DNA of 33,094 nt from Deltaproteobacteria bacterium (lineage in GTDB: Bacteria; Myxococcota_A; UBA9160; SZUA-336). The DNA lies in the NCBI GenBank assembly GCA_019311115.1, contig JAFDDB010000024.1:1-33094 (forward strand), read 5' to 3'. The notes beneath the pieces were generated by a model that had not been told where the DNA came from, did no database searches, and saw only the letters and a program-made list of their open reading frames with translations. Below, one piece after another: positions 19,552 through 25,891 of the stretch. The first letter of the stretch is position 1. Every line of letters starts with the position of its first letter. The position numbers were made by a program, and so were the translations under genes.

Positions 19552-19970
19552 TCGCCGTCCTCGGAACGGCCGCCACCCGCCAGCACCTCGCTGGCGACCG
19601 AGATGTTGCGGCGCCCGTAGTCGCGCGCGATCTGCGCGATCCCGGCCAGGTCGGTCTCTTCCTTGACGCGTCCGAGCTTGACGATCATCGGCAGGTTGAG
19701 TCCGGTCACCACCTCGACCCGTCCCTCGTCCAGGAACGACATGCACAGGTTCGACGGCGTGCCGCCGAACATGTCGACCAGCATGAGCACGCCCGCGGGG
19801 CCATCGACCTGCTTCAGCGCCGCCTCGATGCGCTGGCGCATCTCGTCGGGCGGCGTCGCCGGGTCGAGCCCGATGGCGCGGAAGTTCGGCAGCTCGCCCA
19901 CGATGAGCTGCACCGCCTGGAGAAACTCCTCGGCGAGCCGGTAGTGCGTAACGATCAGGACGCCGAACAC
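19548..19970 (-). CDS. Mannose-type PTS EIIA protein
   Basis: This 140-residue protein has the EIIA-Man fold. The phosphorylatable His is at position 9 (VLIVTHYRLAEEFL). The conserved Asp is at position 66 in VDMFGGTPSN, and TGLNLPMIVKL follows. In sugar-transport systems this domain hands phosphate to EIIB, but no EIIB, EIIC or EIID gene is present here. Together with rapZ, hprK, ptsN and rpoN nearby, it is more likely a regulatory phosphate acceptor. The GTG start at 19970 has GGGAGAGG upstream. It begins 24 bases after rapZ. Confidence 0.9.
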   Translation of the reverse strand: MFGVLIVTHYRLAEEFLQAVQLIVGELPNFRAIGLDPATPPDEMRQRIEAALKQVDGPAGVLMLVDMFGGTPSNLCMSFLDEGRVEVVTGLNLPMIVKLGRVKEETDLAGIAQIARDYGRRNISVASEVLAGGGRSEDGE

Positions 19971-19994
19971 ATGCCTCTCCCAGCTTCCACGGTT

Positions 19995-20882
19995 CTACTT
20001 TTCCACGTCACGGTGAGTCACCCGCACGTGGATCTTACGGTCTAGCAGGTGACGTTCCAGGGCACCCACCACGGAGACGGAGCGGTGCTTTCCGCCCGTA
20101 CAGCCGATCGCGATGGTCAGGTACGCCTTTCCCTCCTCCTCGTACAGCGGCTCCAGGAAGTCGAGGAACTCGAAGAACCGCTCCAGGAAGGCCCCGGTGC
20201 GGGGATCGTCGAGAACATAGCCCGAGACCTCGGGATCGAGCCCCGTCCGGTCGCGCAGGTCGGGCTCGAAGTTCGGATTCGGCAGGAAGCGCACGTCCAT
20301 CATCAGGTCGGCGGCCTCGGGCGGACCATAGCGGAAGCCGAACGAAACCAGCTCGACTTCCATGCGGCCGCTGCGCGACGCACCGGTGTAGTGCCGCGTG
20401 ACGAAGCGCTTGAGGTCGTGGACGCTCATGCCGGTCGAGTCGATCGTCAGGTCCGCGCGCTCGGCGATCGGCGCCAGGATGCGACGCTCGGCGGCGATGC
20501 TCGCGAGCAGCTTCGATCCGCCCGCCTCCGCGGGGCCGGCCTGCGAGCTGCCCTCGGCGGGATGTGCGCGGCGCGTCTCGTCGAAGCGCTTGGCCAACTC
20601 GTCGTCGGCGGCGTCGAGGAAGACGAGCTCCTTGAGCGTGCCACGCTCGCGGAGCGAGTCGCACGCGTCGGGAAAGCTGTCGAGGAACCCGCGTTCGCGC
20701 ACGTCGATCACGACCGCGAGCCGGCTCGTCTCCTCGCCGAAGAGCTCGACGAAGCGCTCGAGCAGGACGACCGGCAGGTTGTCGACGCAGTAGAATCCCA
20801 CGTCCTCGAGCGCCTTGATCACGGTCGTGCGGCCAGCTCCCGAGAGCCCCGACACGATCACCAGCTCGGGTCCGGAGCTCAC
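19995..20882 (-). CDS. rapZ: RapZ/YvcJ-family nucleotide-binding protein
   Basis: In E. coli RapZ is the adaptor that delivers the GlmZ small RNA to RNase E to tune amino-sugar synthesis; in Firmicutes the homologue is YvcJ. The 295-residue product shows the N-terminal P-loop region, ALEDVGFYCVDNLPVVLL, and the C-terminal signature GCTGGKHRSVSVVGALERHL that binds RNA or metabolite. The P-loop reads GLSGAGRTT: Arg stands at residue 18 where the family normally has Lys, so nucleotide binding may be altered. An insert rich in Gly/Ala/Ser lies near residues 108-122. The GTG start overlaps the hprK stop (GTGA). Confidence 0.93.
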   Translation of the reverse strand: MSSGPELVIVSGLSGAGRTTVIKALEDVGFYCVDNLPVVLLERFVELFGEETSRLAVVIDVRERGFLDSFPDACDSLRERGTLKELVFLDAADDELAKRFDETRRAHPAEGSSQAGPAEAGGSKLLASIAAERRILAPIAERADLTIDSTGMSVHDLKRFVTRHYTGASRSGRMEVELVSFGFRYGPPEAADLMMDVRFLPNPNFEPDLRDRTGLDPEVSGYVLDDPRTGAFLERFFEFLDFLEPLYEEEGKAYLTIAIGCTGGKHRSVSVVGALERHLLDRKIHVRVTHRDVEK

Positions 20883-21421
20883 TGCTTTCTCCGCAGGGAC
20901 TCGGACACGCGGTGGTCCAGGTCGCCCGCTGCGCTGCGGCCCTCGGCCCGGAGCTGGTGGTTGCGCGCCGCGACCTCGACGAGCGTCGCCACGTTGCGCC
21001 CGGGCGCGACGGGAAGCAGCACCGACGGCAGGTCTACCCCGCCGATCGTGACGCTCTGCCGCTCGAGACCGATGCGCTCGATCTCGCCGTCCCCCCAGCT
21101 CTCCAGCTGCACCACCAGCTCGACACTCGCCCGGTCGGCCACGGAGTCGGGACTGAAGAGACTCGGCACGTGCACGATTCCGATTCCCCGCAGCTCGATG
21201 TAGTGGCGGACCAGCTCGGGGCTCTCCCCGATCGCGTCGCCGTCCTTGTCGACGTGGATGGTCACCACGTCATCTGCGATCAGGCGGTGCCCTCGGCGCA
21301 CCAGCTCGATCGCGCACTCGCTCTTGCCGATGCCGCTCGCGCCGAGCATCAGCACCCCGACCCCGCCGACATCGACCAGGGTTCCATGGACTCGCGTCGC
21401 CGCAGGACCCGAACCGCTCAC
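20879..21421 (-). CDS. hprK: HPr kinase/phosphorylase, catalytic domain only
   Basis: HPrK phosphorylates, and in many species dephosphorylates, HPr on the regulatory Ser. The 180-residue product contains the whole PEPCK-like catalytic domain: H12 (RVHGTLVDVGGVGVL), the P-loop GASGIGKS (27-34), the acidic pair D50-D51 (HRLIADDVV) and the family signature LRGIGIVHVPSLF. The N-terminal domain of about 130 residues found in the classical enzyme is absent. The GTG start comes one base after the ptsN stop with GGAG upstream, leaving no room for it. Short forms like this are known in Alphaproteobacteria. Confidence 0.9.
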   Translation of the reverse strand: MSGSGPAATRVHGTLVDVGGVGVLMLGASGIGKSECAIELVRRGHRLIADDVVTIHVDKDGDAIGESPELVRHYIELRGIGIVHVPSLFSPDSVADRASVELVVQLESWGDGEIERIGLERQSVTIGGVDLPSVLLPVAPGRNVATLVEVAARNHQLRAEGRSAAGDLDHRVSESLRRKQ

Positions 21422-21422
21422 G

Positions 21423-21884
21423 CTAGCTCTCCGACTCCTCCTCCTCGACGGCCGCAAAGAGTTCATCGACGGAGTCGAGTTGGAGGAGCTTCTCGCGGAA
21501 CGCGGGGTTCGTCAGGAAGCGCGACAGGCGCGCCAGCGTGAGCAGGTGGGCGCTGCCCTCGGCGCCCGGGGCCACGAGCAGGAAGAAGAGGTGCGTGGGC
21601 TTTCCGTCGAGCGAGTCGAAGTCGACGCCCTGGCGGCTGCGTCCAAAACTGGCCAGCAGGCGGTCGAGCGATTCGAGACGCGCGTGCGGGATGGCGATGC
21701 CGTCTCCCATGGCCGTCGAGCCGAGCCGCTCGCGCTCGAGCAGCATCTGCATGAGTCCGGCCTCTTCGAGGCCCTCGACCGAGGCGGCGAGCGCCTGCGT
21801 GAGCTCGCGCACCGTGTCCTTCTTGGTGCGCGCCTTCAGGTCGACGAGACATGCGTCGCGTATGAGGATGTCGGTGAGCTTCAT
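21423..21884 (-). CDS. ptsN: Nitrogen-type PTS EIIA protein (EIIA-Ntr)
   Basis: PtsN is a regulatory phosphate acceptor linked to nitrogen, potassium and sigma-54-related control. The 153-residue product has the EIIA-Fru/Ntr fold with the active His at 67 (GDGIAIPHARL), preceded by LLERERLGSTAMG. The ATG at 21884 has GAGAGGG seven bases upstream. It begins 33 bases after rpoN. In many proteobacteria a ribosome-hibernation gene (hpf) sits between rpoN and ptsN; here there is none. The acidic C-terminus (AAVEEEESES) is unremarkable. Confidence 0.95.
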   Translation of the reverse strand: MKLTDILIRDACLVDLKARTKKDTVRELTQALAASVEGLEEAGLMQMLLERERLGSTAMGDGIAIPHARLESLDRLLASFGRSRQGVDFDSLDGKPTHLFFLLVAPGAEGSAHLLTLARLSRFLTNPAFREKLLQLDSVDELFAAVEEEESES

Positions 21885-21917
21885 GAACGAACCCTCTCGG
21901 ACGCCAGTCGGCCCAGT

Positions 21918-23426
21918 CTAGCGGAACTGCCGCCGTCTTGTCGAAGACAGAATCTTCATCGATTCCCGGTACTTCGTGACGGTGCGCCGCGCGATGTCGA
22001 TGTTTGCCGAGCGCAGGACCTCGGCGATGCGCTGGTCCGAGAGCGGCTGCTTCGGGTCCTCTTTGGCGATCACCGCCCGGATCTTCTCCTTGACGCTCTC
22101 GGATGCGATCGAGTCCCCGTCGGAGGTACGGATGCTCGAATTGAAGAAGAACTTCAGCTCGTAGACACCGTGCGGCGTCTGCACGTACTTGTTCGTCGTG
22201 ACGCGGCTGACGGTCGACTCGTGCATGCCGATGTCCTCGGCGACGTCGCGCAGGTTGAGCGGACGCAGGTACTCCTGGCCGCGGTCGAAGAACTCGCGTT
22301 GGAAGCGCAGGATCGACTGCATGACCTTGGAAATCGTGCGCTGCCGCTGGTGGATGGACTTGATCATCCAGACGGCGCCGCGCAGCTTCTCGCGCACGTA
22401 GTCGCGCGTCTCCTTGGTCTCGTTCTGGTTCAGGACTTCGCGGTACTTGCGGCTGACGCGGAGCTTCGGCAGCCCGTCTTCGTTGAGCACCACGTGGTAC
22501 TCGTCCCCGATCTTGTGCACGTAGATGTCGGGCGTGATGTAGATCGGGTCGTCCTCGGTGAACTCGCGTCCAGGCCGCGGCTCGAAGCTGCTGATCACGT
22601 CGGCGGCGGTGGCGACGTCATCGATCGTCACCTCTTCGAGACGCGCGATGCCCCGGAAGTCGCGGCGCTGGAGCAGGTCCAGGTGCTCGCTGATGATGTT
22701 GAGCACGAGCGGGTCGTCGACCTCGGCGCGCCGCGCCTGCACGAGCAGGCACTCGGCCAGGCTGCGCGCGGCCACGCCGACGGGGTCGAACTCCTGCACG
22801 CGCAGCAGGACCTTCTCGGCCAGCTCGGGATCGACGTTCGCGCGCTCGGCGATCGCGCCGATGTCTTCCTCGAGAAAGCCGTTCTCGTTCAGGTTGTAGA
22901 TGACGCGGCAGGCGATCTCGCGCTCGGCGCCGTCGAGCTCGGAGAAGCCGAGCTGCCACATCAGGTGCTCGCTCAGGGACTCGCGCGGACTCATGTTGTC
23001 CTCGAGCCGCAGGCGGTCGTCGTCGTCCTTCTGGAACGACCCCGTCTGCGGACGGGACTCCATGTAGTTGTCCCAGTCGACGTCGCTCACCATTTCGTCG
23101 GCCGTCGGCTCCGGCTCGACGGTGGGCGCGTCCTCGGGCGCCTGCACTTCGACCGGTCCGGACTCGGGCTCCTCGGGTGCGGCGGCGGACGCCTCGGGCG
23201 AGTCGACGCCGCTGCGCTCGCGGTCGGCGGCCTCCTTGGCGTCGGCGGCCTCGCGGCTCTCCTCTTCCGGCGCCTCTTCGAGCACCGGGTTCTGCATCAG
23301 CTCTTCCTGCACGGCGTCGACGAGTTCGAGCGACGACAGCTGGAGCAGCTTGATGGCCTGCTGCAGCTGGGGCGTCATCACCAGCTGCTGGGAGAGTTTG
23401 AGCGATTGCTTCAGTTCGAGTGCCAT
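21918..23426 (-). CDS. rpoN: RNA polymerase sigma-54 factor
   Basis: RpoN directs polymerase to -24/-12 promoters that need an AAA+ activator. The 502-residue product has the N-terminal activator-interacting region (LKQSLKLSQQLVMTPQLQQA). A long acidic region II follows (about residues 50-140), then the core-binding domain and the helix-turn-helix region (MHESTVSRVTTNKYVQTPHG). The C-terminal RpoN box reads ARRTVTKYRESM. The ATG at 23426 matches family starts and lies eight bases from the lptB stop codon. Two -24/-12-like sites in this window (612-627 and 25384-25399) are candidate targets, one of them ahead of its own operon. Confidence 0.96.
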   Translation of the reverse strand: MALELKQSLKLSQQLVMTPQLQQAIKLLQLSSLELVDAVQEELMQNPVLEEAPEEESREAADAKEAADRERSGVDSPEASAAAPEEPESGPVEVQAPEDAPTVEPEPTADEMVSDVDWDNYMESRPQTGSFQKDDDDRLRLEDNMSPRESLSEHLMWQLGFSELDGAEREIACRVIYNLNENGFLEEDIGAIAERANVDPELAEKVLLRVQEFDPVGVAARSLAECLLVQARRAEVDDPLVLNIISEHLDLLQRRDFRGIARLEEVTIDDVATAADVISSFEPRPGREFTEDDPIYITPDIYVHKIGDEYHVVLNEDGLPKLRVSRKYREVLNQNETKETRDYVREKLRGAVWMIKSIHQRQRTISKVMQSILRFQREFFDRGQEYLRPLNLRDVAEDIGMHESTVSRVTTNKYVQTPHGVYELKFFFNSSIRTSDGDSIASESVKEKIRAVIAKEDPKQPLSDQRIAEVLRSANIDIARRTVTKYRESMKILSSTRRRQFR

Positions 23427-23433
23427 GTCACGC

Positions 23434-24159
23434 CTACAGTCGGAAGTTCTGCCCCAGGTAGATCTCGCGCACGGTGCGGTCGTCGGCGATCGCGGTGGGA
23501 GTGCCTTCGCGGATGATGCGGCCGTCCTTGATGATGTAGGCGCGGTCGCAGATCGCCAGAGTCTCGCGCACGTTGTGGTCGGTGATGATAATCCCGATGC
23601 CACGGTCGCGGAGCTGCCCGATGATCTTCTGGATCTCGCTCACCGCGATCGGGTCGATGCCCGAGAAGGGCTCGTCCAGCAGCAGGAAGCGCGGGTCGAG
23701 CACGAGCGCGCGCGTGATCTCGACACGGCGCCGCTCCCCGCCCGACAGCGTCACCGCGCGCTGGCGCGCCTTGTCGCGCAGGTCCAGCTCGCCCAGCAGC
23801 TTGTCCAGGCGCTCGCGACGCTCGCGTCTCGACAGCGGCAGCGTTTCCAGAATCGCCAGGATGTTCTCCTCGACCGTGAGCTTGCGGAAGACCGACGGCT
23901 CCTGCGGCAGGTACGTCAGGCCCTTCCTCGCTCTCTGGTACATCGGCAGATGGGTGATTTCCTCATCACCCAGGAAGACGCGGCCGGCGGTGGGCAGGAT
24001 CCGGCCCACGATGATGTTGAACGTGGTGGTCTTTCCGGCGCCATTGGGGCCCAGCAGGCCCACGATCTCGCCAGGAGCGACAGCCAGGTCGATGTCGCGC
24101 ACCGCTTCGACGGCGCCATAGCGCTTGACCAGGTCACGCGCGTGCAGCGTCGCGCTCAC
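23434..24159 (-). CDS. lptB: LPS export ABC transporter ATPase LptB
   Basis: LptB powers extraction of lipopolysaccharide from the inner membrane with LptF, LptG and LptC. The 241-residue product has Walker A GPNGAGKTT (37-45), the Q-loop region YLPQEPSVFRKLTV, the ABC signature LSGGERRRVEI and Walker B FLLLDEPFSGIDPIA. GIIITDHNVRETLAICDRAY and the C-terminal IYLGQNFRL are characteristic of LptB. The GTG start overlaps the lptA stop (GTGA). lptF and lptG are not in the window. Confidence 0.96.
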   Translation of the reverse strand: MSATLHARDLVKRYGAVEAVRDIDLAVAPGEIVGLLGPNGAGKTTTFNIIVGRILPTAGRVFLGDEEITHLPMYQRARKGLTYLPQEPSVFRKLTVEENILAILETLPLSRRERRERLDKLLGELDLRDKARQRAVTLSGGERRRVEITRALVLDPRFLLLDEPFSGIDPIAVSEIQKIIGQLRDRGIGIIITDHNVRETLAICDRAYIIKDGRIIREGTPTAIADDRTVREIYLGQNFRL

Positions 24160-24797
24160 TCGCTCGAGTCTCCTGGGGATTTCGCTTCGGGGTCCTTCGG
24201 ACGCGGCAGGATGCGCACGCGAGCGCGCCCACGAACGCGCAGAATGCCCTTGCGCAGGTCGAACTCGATCCGCTCCCCCCGCACCACGTCGCCGGCCCGC
24301 TCGAGCGTCGCCTCGCCGGAGTCGTCGGTGCACACGATGCGGCCCGCGCGCTCCTCGAAGACCGCCCGCTTGCACCGTGCCTCGGCGCCCTCCTGGCGGA
24401 TGCGCACCGACTGGCTGGCCTCGATCCGCTCGGGACGTCCCCCGGCCCCCTTGGGGTAGATGGCCTCGAGCCGCGCGGCGCGGATCGACAGGGTGCCCTG
24501 CCGGACGACGACGTTGCCGCGGAAGATGACGCGCTCCCCGCCGTCGGCATCCCGCAACGCCTCGAGCTCGTCGGAGCTGATGTCGATGGGCTCTCCCTCG
24601 GAGACCTGCAGGCCCAGACGCGCGGCCGCCGCCGTCTCGTTGGAGGTCTCCTGCTCGACCTCCTCGGGAACGGGCACGGCGGTCTTCGGGGCCTCGTCGG
24701 CCGGCACGGGTGACGCGAGTCCGAGCACGAGCACGAGCGCGAGTGCGAGTGCGACGGACGGCACCCGCACACCGAGCCTGGCGAGCGTGCCGATCAC
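24156..24797 (-). CDS. lptA: LptA/OstA-family periplasmic LPS transport protein
   Basis: LptA forms the periplasmic bridge along which LPS travels. The 213-residue product has a signal peptide (VRVPSVALALALVLVLGLAS, cleavage near VPA) and an OstA-type beta-jellyroll. Its repeated strands read IDISSDELEALRD, VIFRGNVVVRQGTLSIRAAR and ERIEFDLRKGILRVRG. The identification rests on this pattern and on its place between lptC and lptB, since LptA sequences diverge strongly. The GTG at 24797 overlaps the lptC stop (GTGA). An acidic N-terminal linker and a Pro/Lys-rich tail flank the domain. Confidence 0.85.
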   Translation of the reverse strand: MIGTLARLGVRVPSVALALALVLVLGLASPVPADEAPKTAVPVPEEVEQETSNETAAAARLGLQVSEGEPIDISSDELEALRDADGGERVIFRGNVVVRQGTLSIRAARLEAIYPKGAGGRPERIEASQSVRIRQEGAEARCKRAVFEERAGRIVCTDDSGEATLERAGDVVRGERIEFDLRKGILRVRGRARVRILPRPKDPEAKSPGDSSE

Positions 24798-25342
24798 CTG
24801 GGCCTCATCTTCGTGCGGACGCGTCCCTGGATCGTGATGCGGCGCGTCTCGACGTCGATCACCATGCCGTCACCCGTCAGCATCATGTTCTCGCGGTAGA
24901 CGCGCACGGGACGGTCGGAGCGCAACGTCTCCGTCTTGGCGTCGTAGCGGATCTCTTCGCCGACGAAGCGCTCGCCGCTCGCGGTCGATCCGTCGACGGA
25001 GCCGACCAGGACGAAGTCGTCGCTCGCAAGATCGAGGTGCGCGCCCTCGGCGTGCACGACGATGGCTCCGCGCCTCGGGTCCTCGAACGAGATCTTCACG
25101 TCGGTGAGCCGCGCGATGCGCGTCGACGGGTCGACCTGGGCGGACGCGGCCAGCACCTCGACCTCGCGCTCGCCCTGCGCGTAGCCCTCGAACACCACGC
25201 GCTCGAGCACCGCCGGAACCGAGGCCGCGGTCTCCGGCTCGACCGCGCCGGTGTCCAGGCTCGACACCGGGGTACAGCCCGCCAGGAGGATCCCCAAGGC
25301 GGCCGCGGCGGCCCTGCTCCGCACGCATGGTGCTCGGTTCAA
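24794..25342 (-). CDS. lptC: LptC-like LPS export protein with a lipobox
   Basis: LptC receives LPS from the LptBFG complex and passes it to LptA. The 182-residue product has a jellyroll-type pattern (VVFEGYAQGEREVEVLAASA, RIARLTDVKISFEDPRRGAI, FVGEEIRYDAKTETLRSDRP). The TTG at 25342 is preferred because GGGGAG lies seven bases upstream; an ATG at 25375 has no ribosome site. From this start the N-terminus is RSRAAAAALGILLAGC, a canonical lipobox, so the protein is predicted to be lipid-anchored at Cys23 and not held by a membrane helix as in E. coli. Assignment relies on fold pattern and gene order. Confidence 0.8.
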   Translation of the reverse strand: MNRAPCVRSRAAAAALGILLAGCTPVSSLDTGAVEPETAASVPAVLERVVFEGYAQGEREVEVLAASAQVDPSTRIARLTDVKISFEDPRRGAIVVHAEGAHLDLASDDFVLVGSVDGSTASGERFVGEEIRYDAKTETLRSDRPVRVYRENMMLTGDGMVIDVETRRITIQGRVRTKMRPR

Positions 25343-25370
25343 TCCGATTCTCCCCTGCTCGTAAGCAAAA

Positions 25371-25400
25371 ACCATACCGCTTGGGCGAAGCGGGTGCCAA
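25371..25400 (-). promoter_or_regulatory. Candidate sigma-70-type promoter overlapping the sigma-54-like site
   Basis: TTGGCA (25395-25400) and TATGGT (25371-25376) on the minus strand are 18 bases apart, with five and four consensus matches. The -35 shares bases with the -24 element of the sigma-54-like site. Either reading supports a transcription start within about 35 bases of the lptC start codon. Confidence 0.4.
25384..25399 (-). promoter_or_regulatory. Candidate sigma-54 promoter ahead of lptC-lptA-lptB-rpoN
   Basis: The minus strand reads TGGCACCCGCTTCGCC: a perfect -24 hexamer TGGCAC and a -12 GC at the required ten-base spacing, with TCGC in place of TTGC. Start of transcription would fall near 25373, about 30 bases before the lptC TTG. 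It shares bases with a possible sigma-70 promoter, so which sigma factor uses it is open. Confidence 0.4.
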
Positions 25401-25453
25401 GCTTATGCGGGCGCGGCAGGTGACGGGGCGAGTCGGAGAGCGGAGAATGCGCC

Positions 25454-25798
25454 TCAGCGCTGGTCGGGCTGGGGCTCCTCGGGCGGCGTCCAGGGCTCGT
25501 TGCTGGGCGGGTCGATCTGGATCAGCACGTTCGGGTACCGCCGCCGGGGGGTGTCGACACCCTCCTCGACGGCCTGCACGGTGCGCTCCATGCCCACCAA
25601 GGCGCCCACGCTGTCGTTCTGCGCGATCCGCCAGGCGGGATAGAAGATGAGACGGTCCAGCACGTATCCGATCGGGTGGAGCACATACGCCACGATCCGG
25701 AGGGGGTGCCCGCTGCGGCTCGCGCGGTACTCCCGCGCCCCTGCGGTCGCCGGCAGGGCCAGTGCGAGCAGCAGAAGCAGGGTCAGGGGGGCTCTCAT
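25454..25798 (-). CDS. Small secreted protein of unknown function
   Basis: The 114-residue product has a clear signal peptide (MRAPLTLLLLLALALPATAG, cleavage after ATAGA). The mature part contains an amphipathic or membrane-touching stretch, HPLRIVAYVLHPIGYVLDRL, and IFYPAWRIAQND. A Pro-rich polar tail ends PPEEPQPDQR. No enzymatic motif is visible. The ATG has GGAG six bases upstream. It lies about 110 bases before lptC on the same strand, which could suggest an envelope role, but the candidate promoters in that gap mean it need not share the lpt transcript. Confidence 0.75.
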   Translation of the reverse strand: MRAPLTLLLLLALALPATAGAREYRASRSGHPLRIVAYVLHPIGYVLDRLIFYPAWRIAQNDSVGALVGMERTVQAVEEGVDTPRRRYPNVLIQIDPPSNEPWTPPEEPQPDQR

Positions 25799-25817
25799 GC
25801 AAGTCTCCAATCGGCTC

Positions 25818-25831
25818 CCCGATGCATCGGG
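25818..25831. promoter_or_regulatory. 14-bp perfect palindrome in a divergent intergenic region
   Basis: CCCGATGCATCGGG is a perfect palindrome midway between the divergent small secreted protein and the NhaC-type antiporter. Its length and position fit a dimeric repressor site controlling one or both genes; no regulator gene adjoins it. A chance palindrome in GC-rich DNA is possible. Confidence 0.3.
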
Positions 25832-25891
25832 TTCTCGCGCCGAAGCTGAAGGGAGTTGAAGAATGACAGGCAAGCGGCAACTCTGCCAGCA

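Noticed and set aside
21246-23516. A 756-codon open frame on the plus strand
   Set aside because: It is antisense to hprK, ptsN and rpoN, whose motifs are unambiguous; the frame has no recognisable family features.
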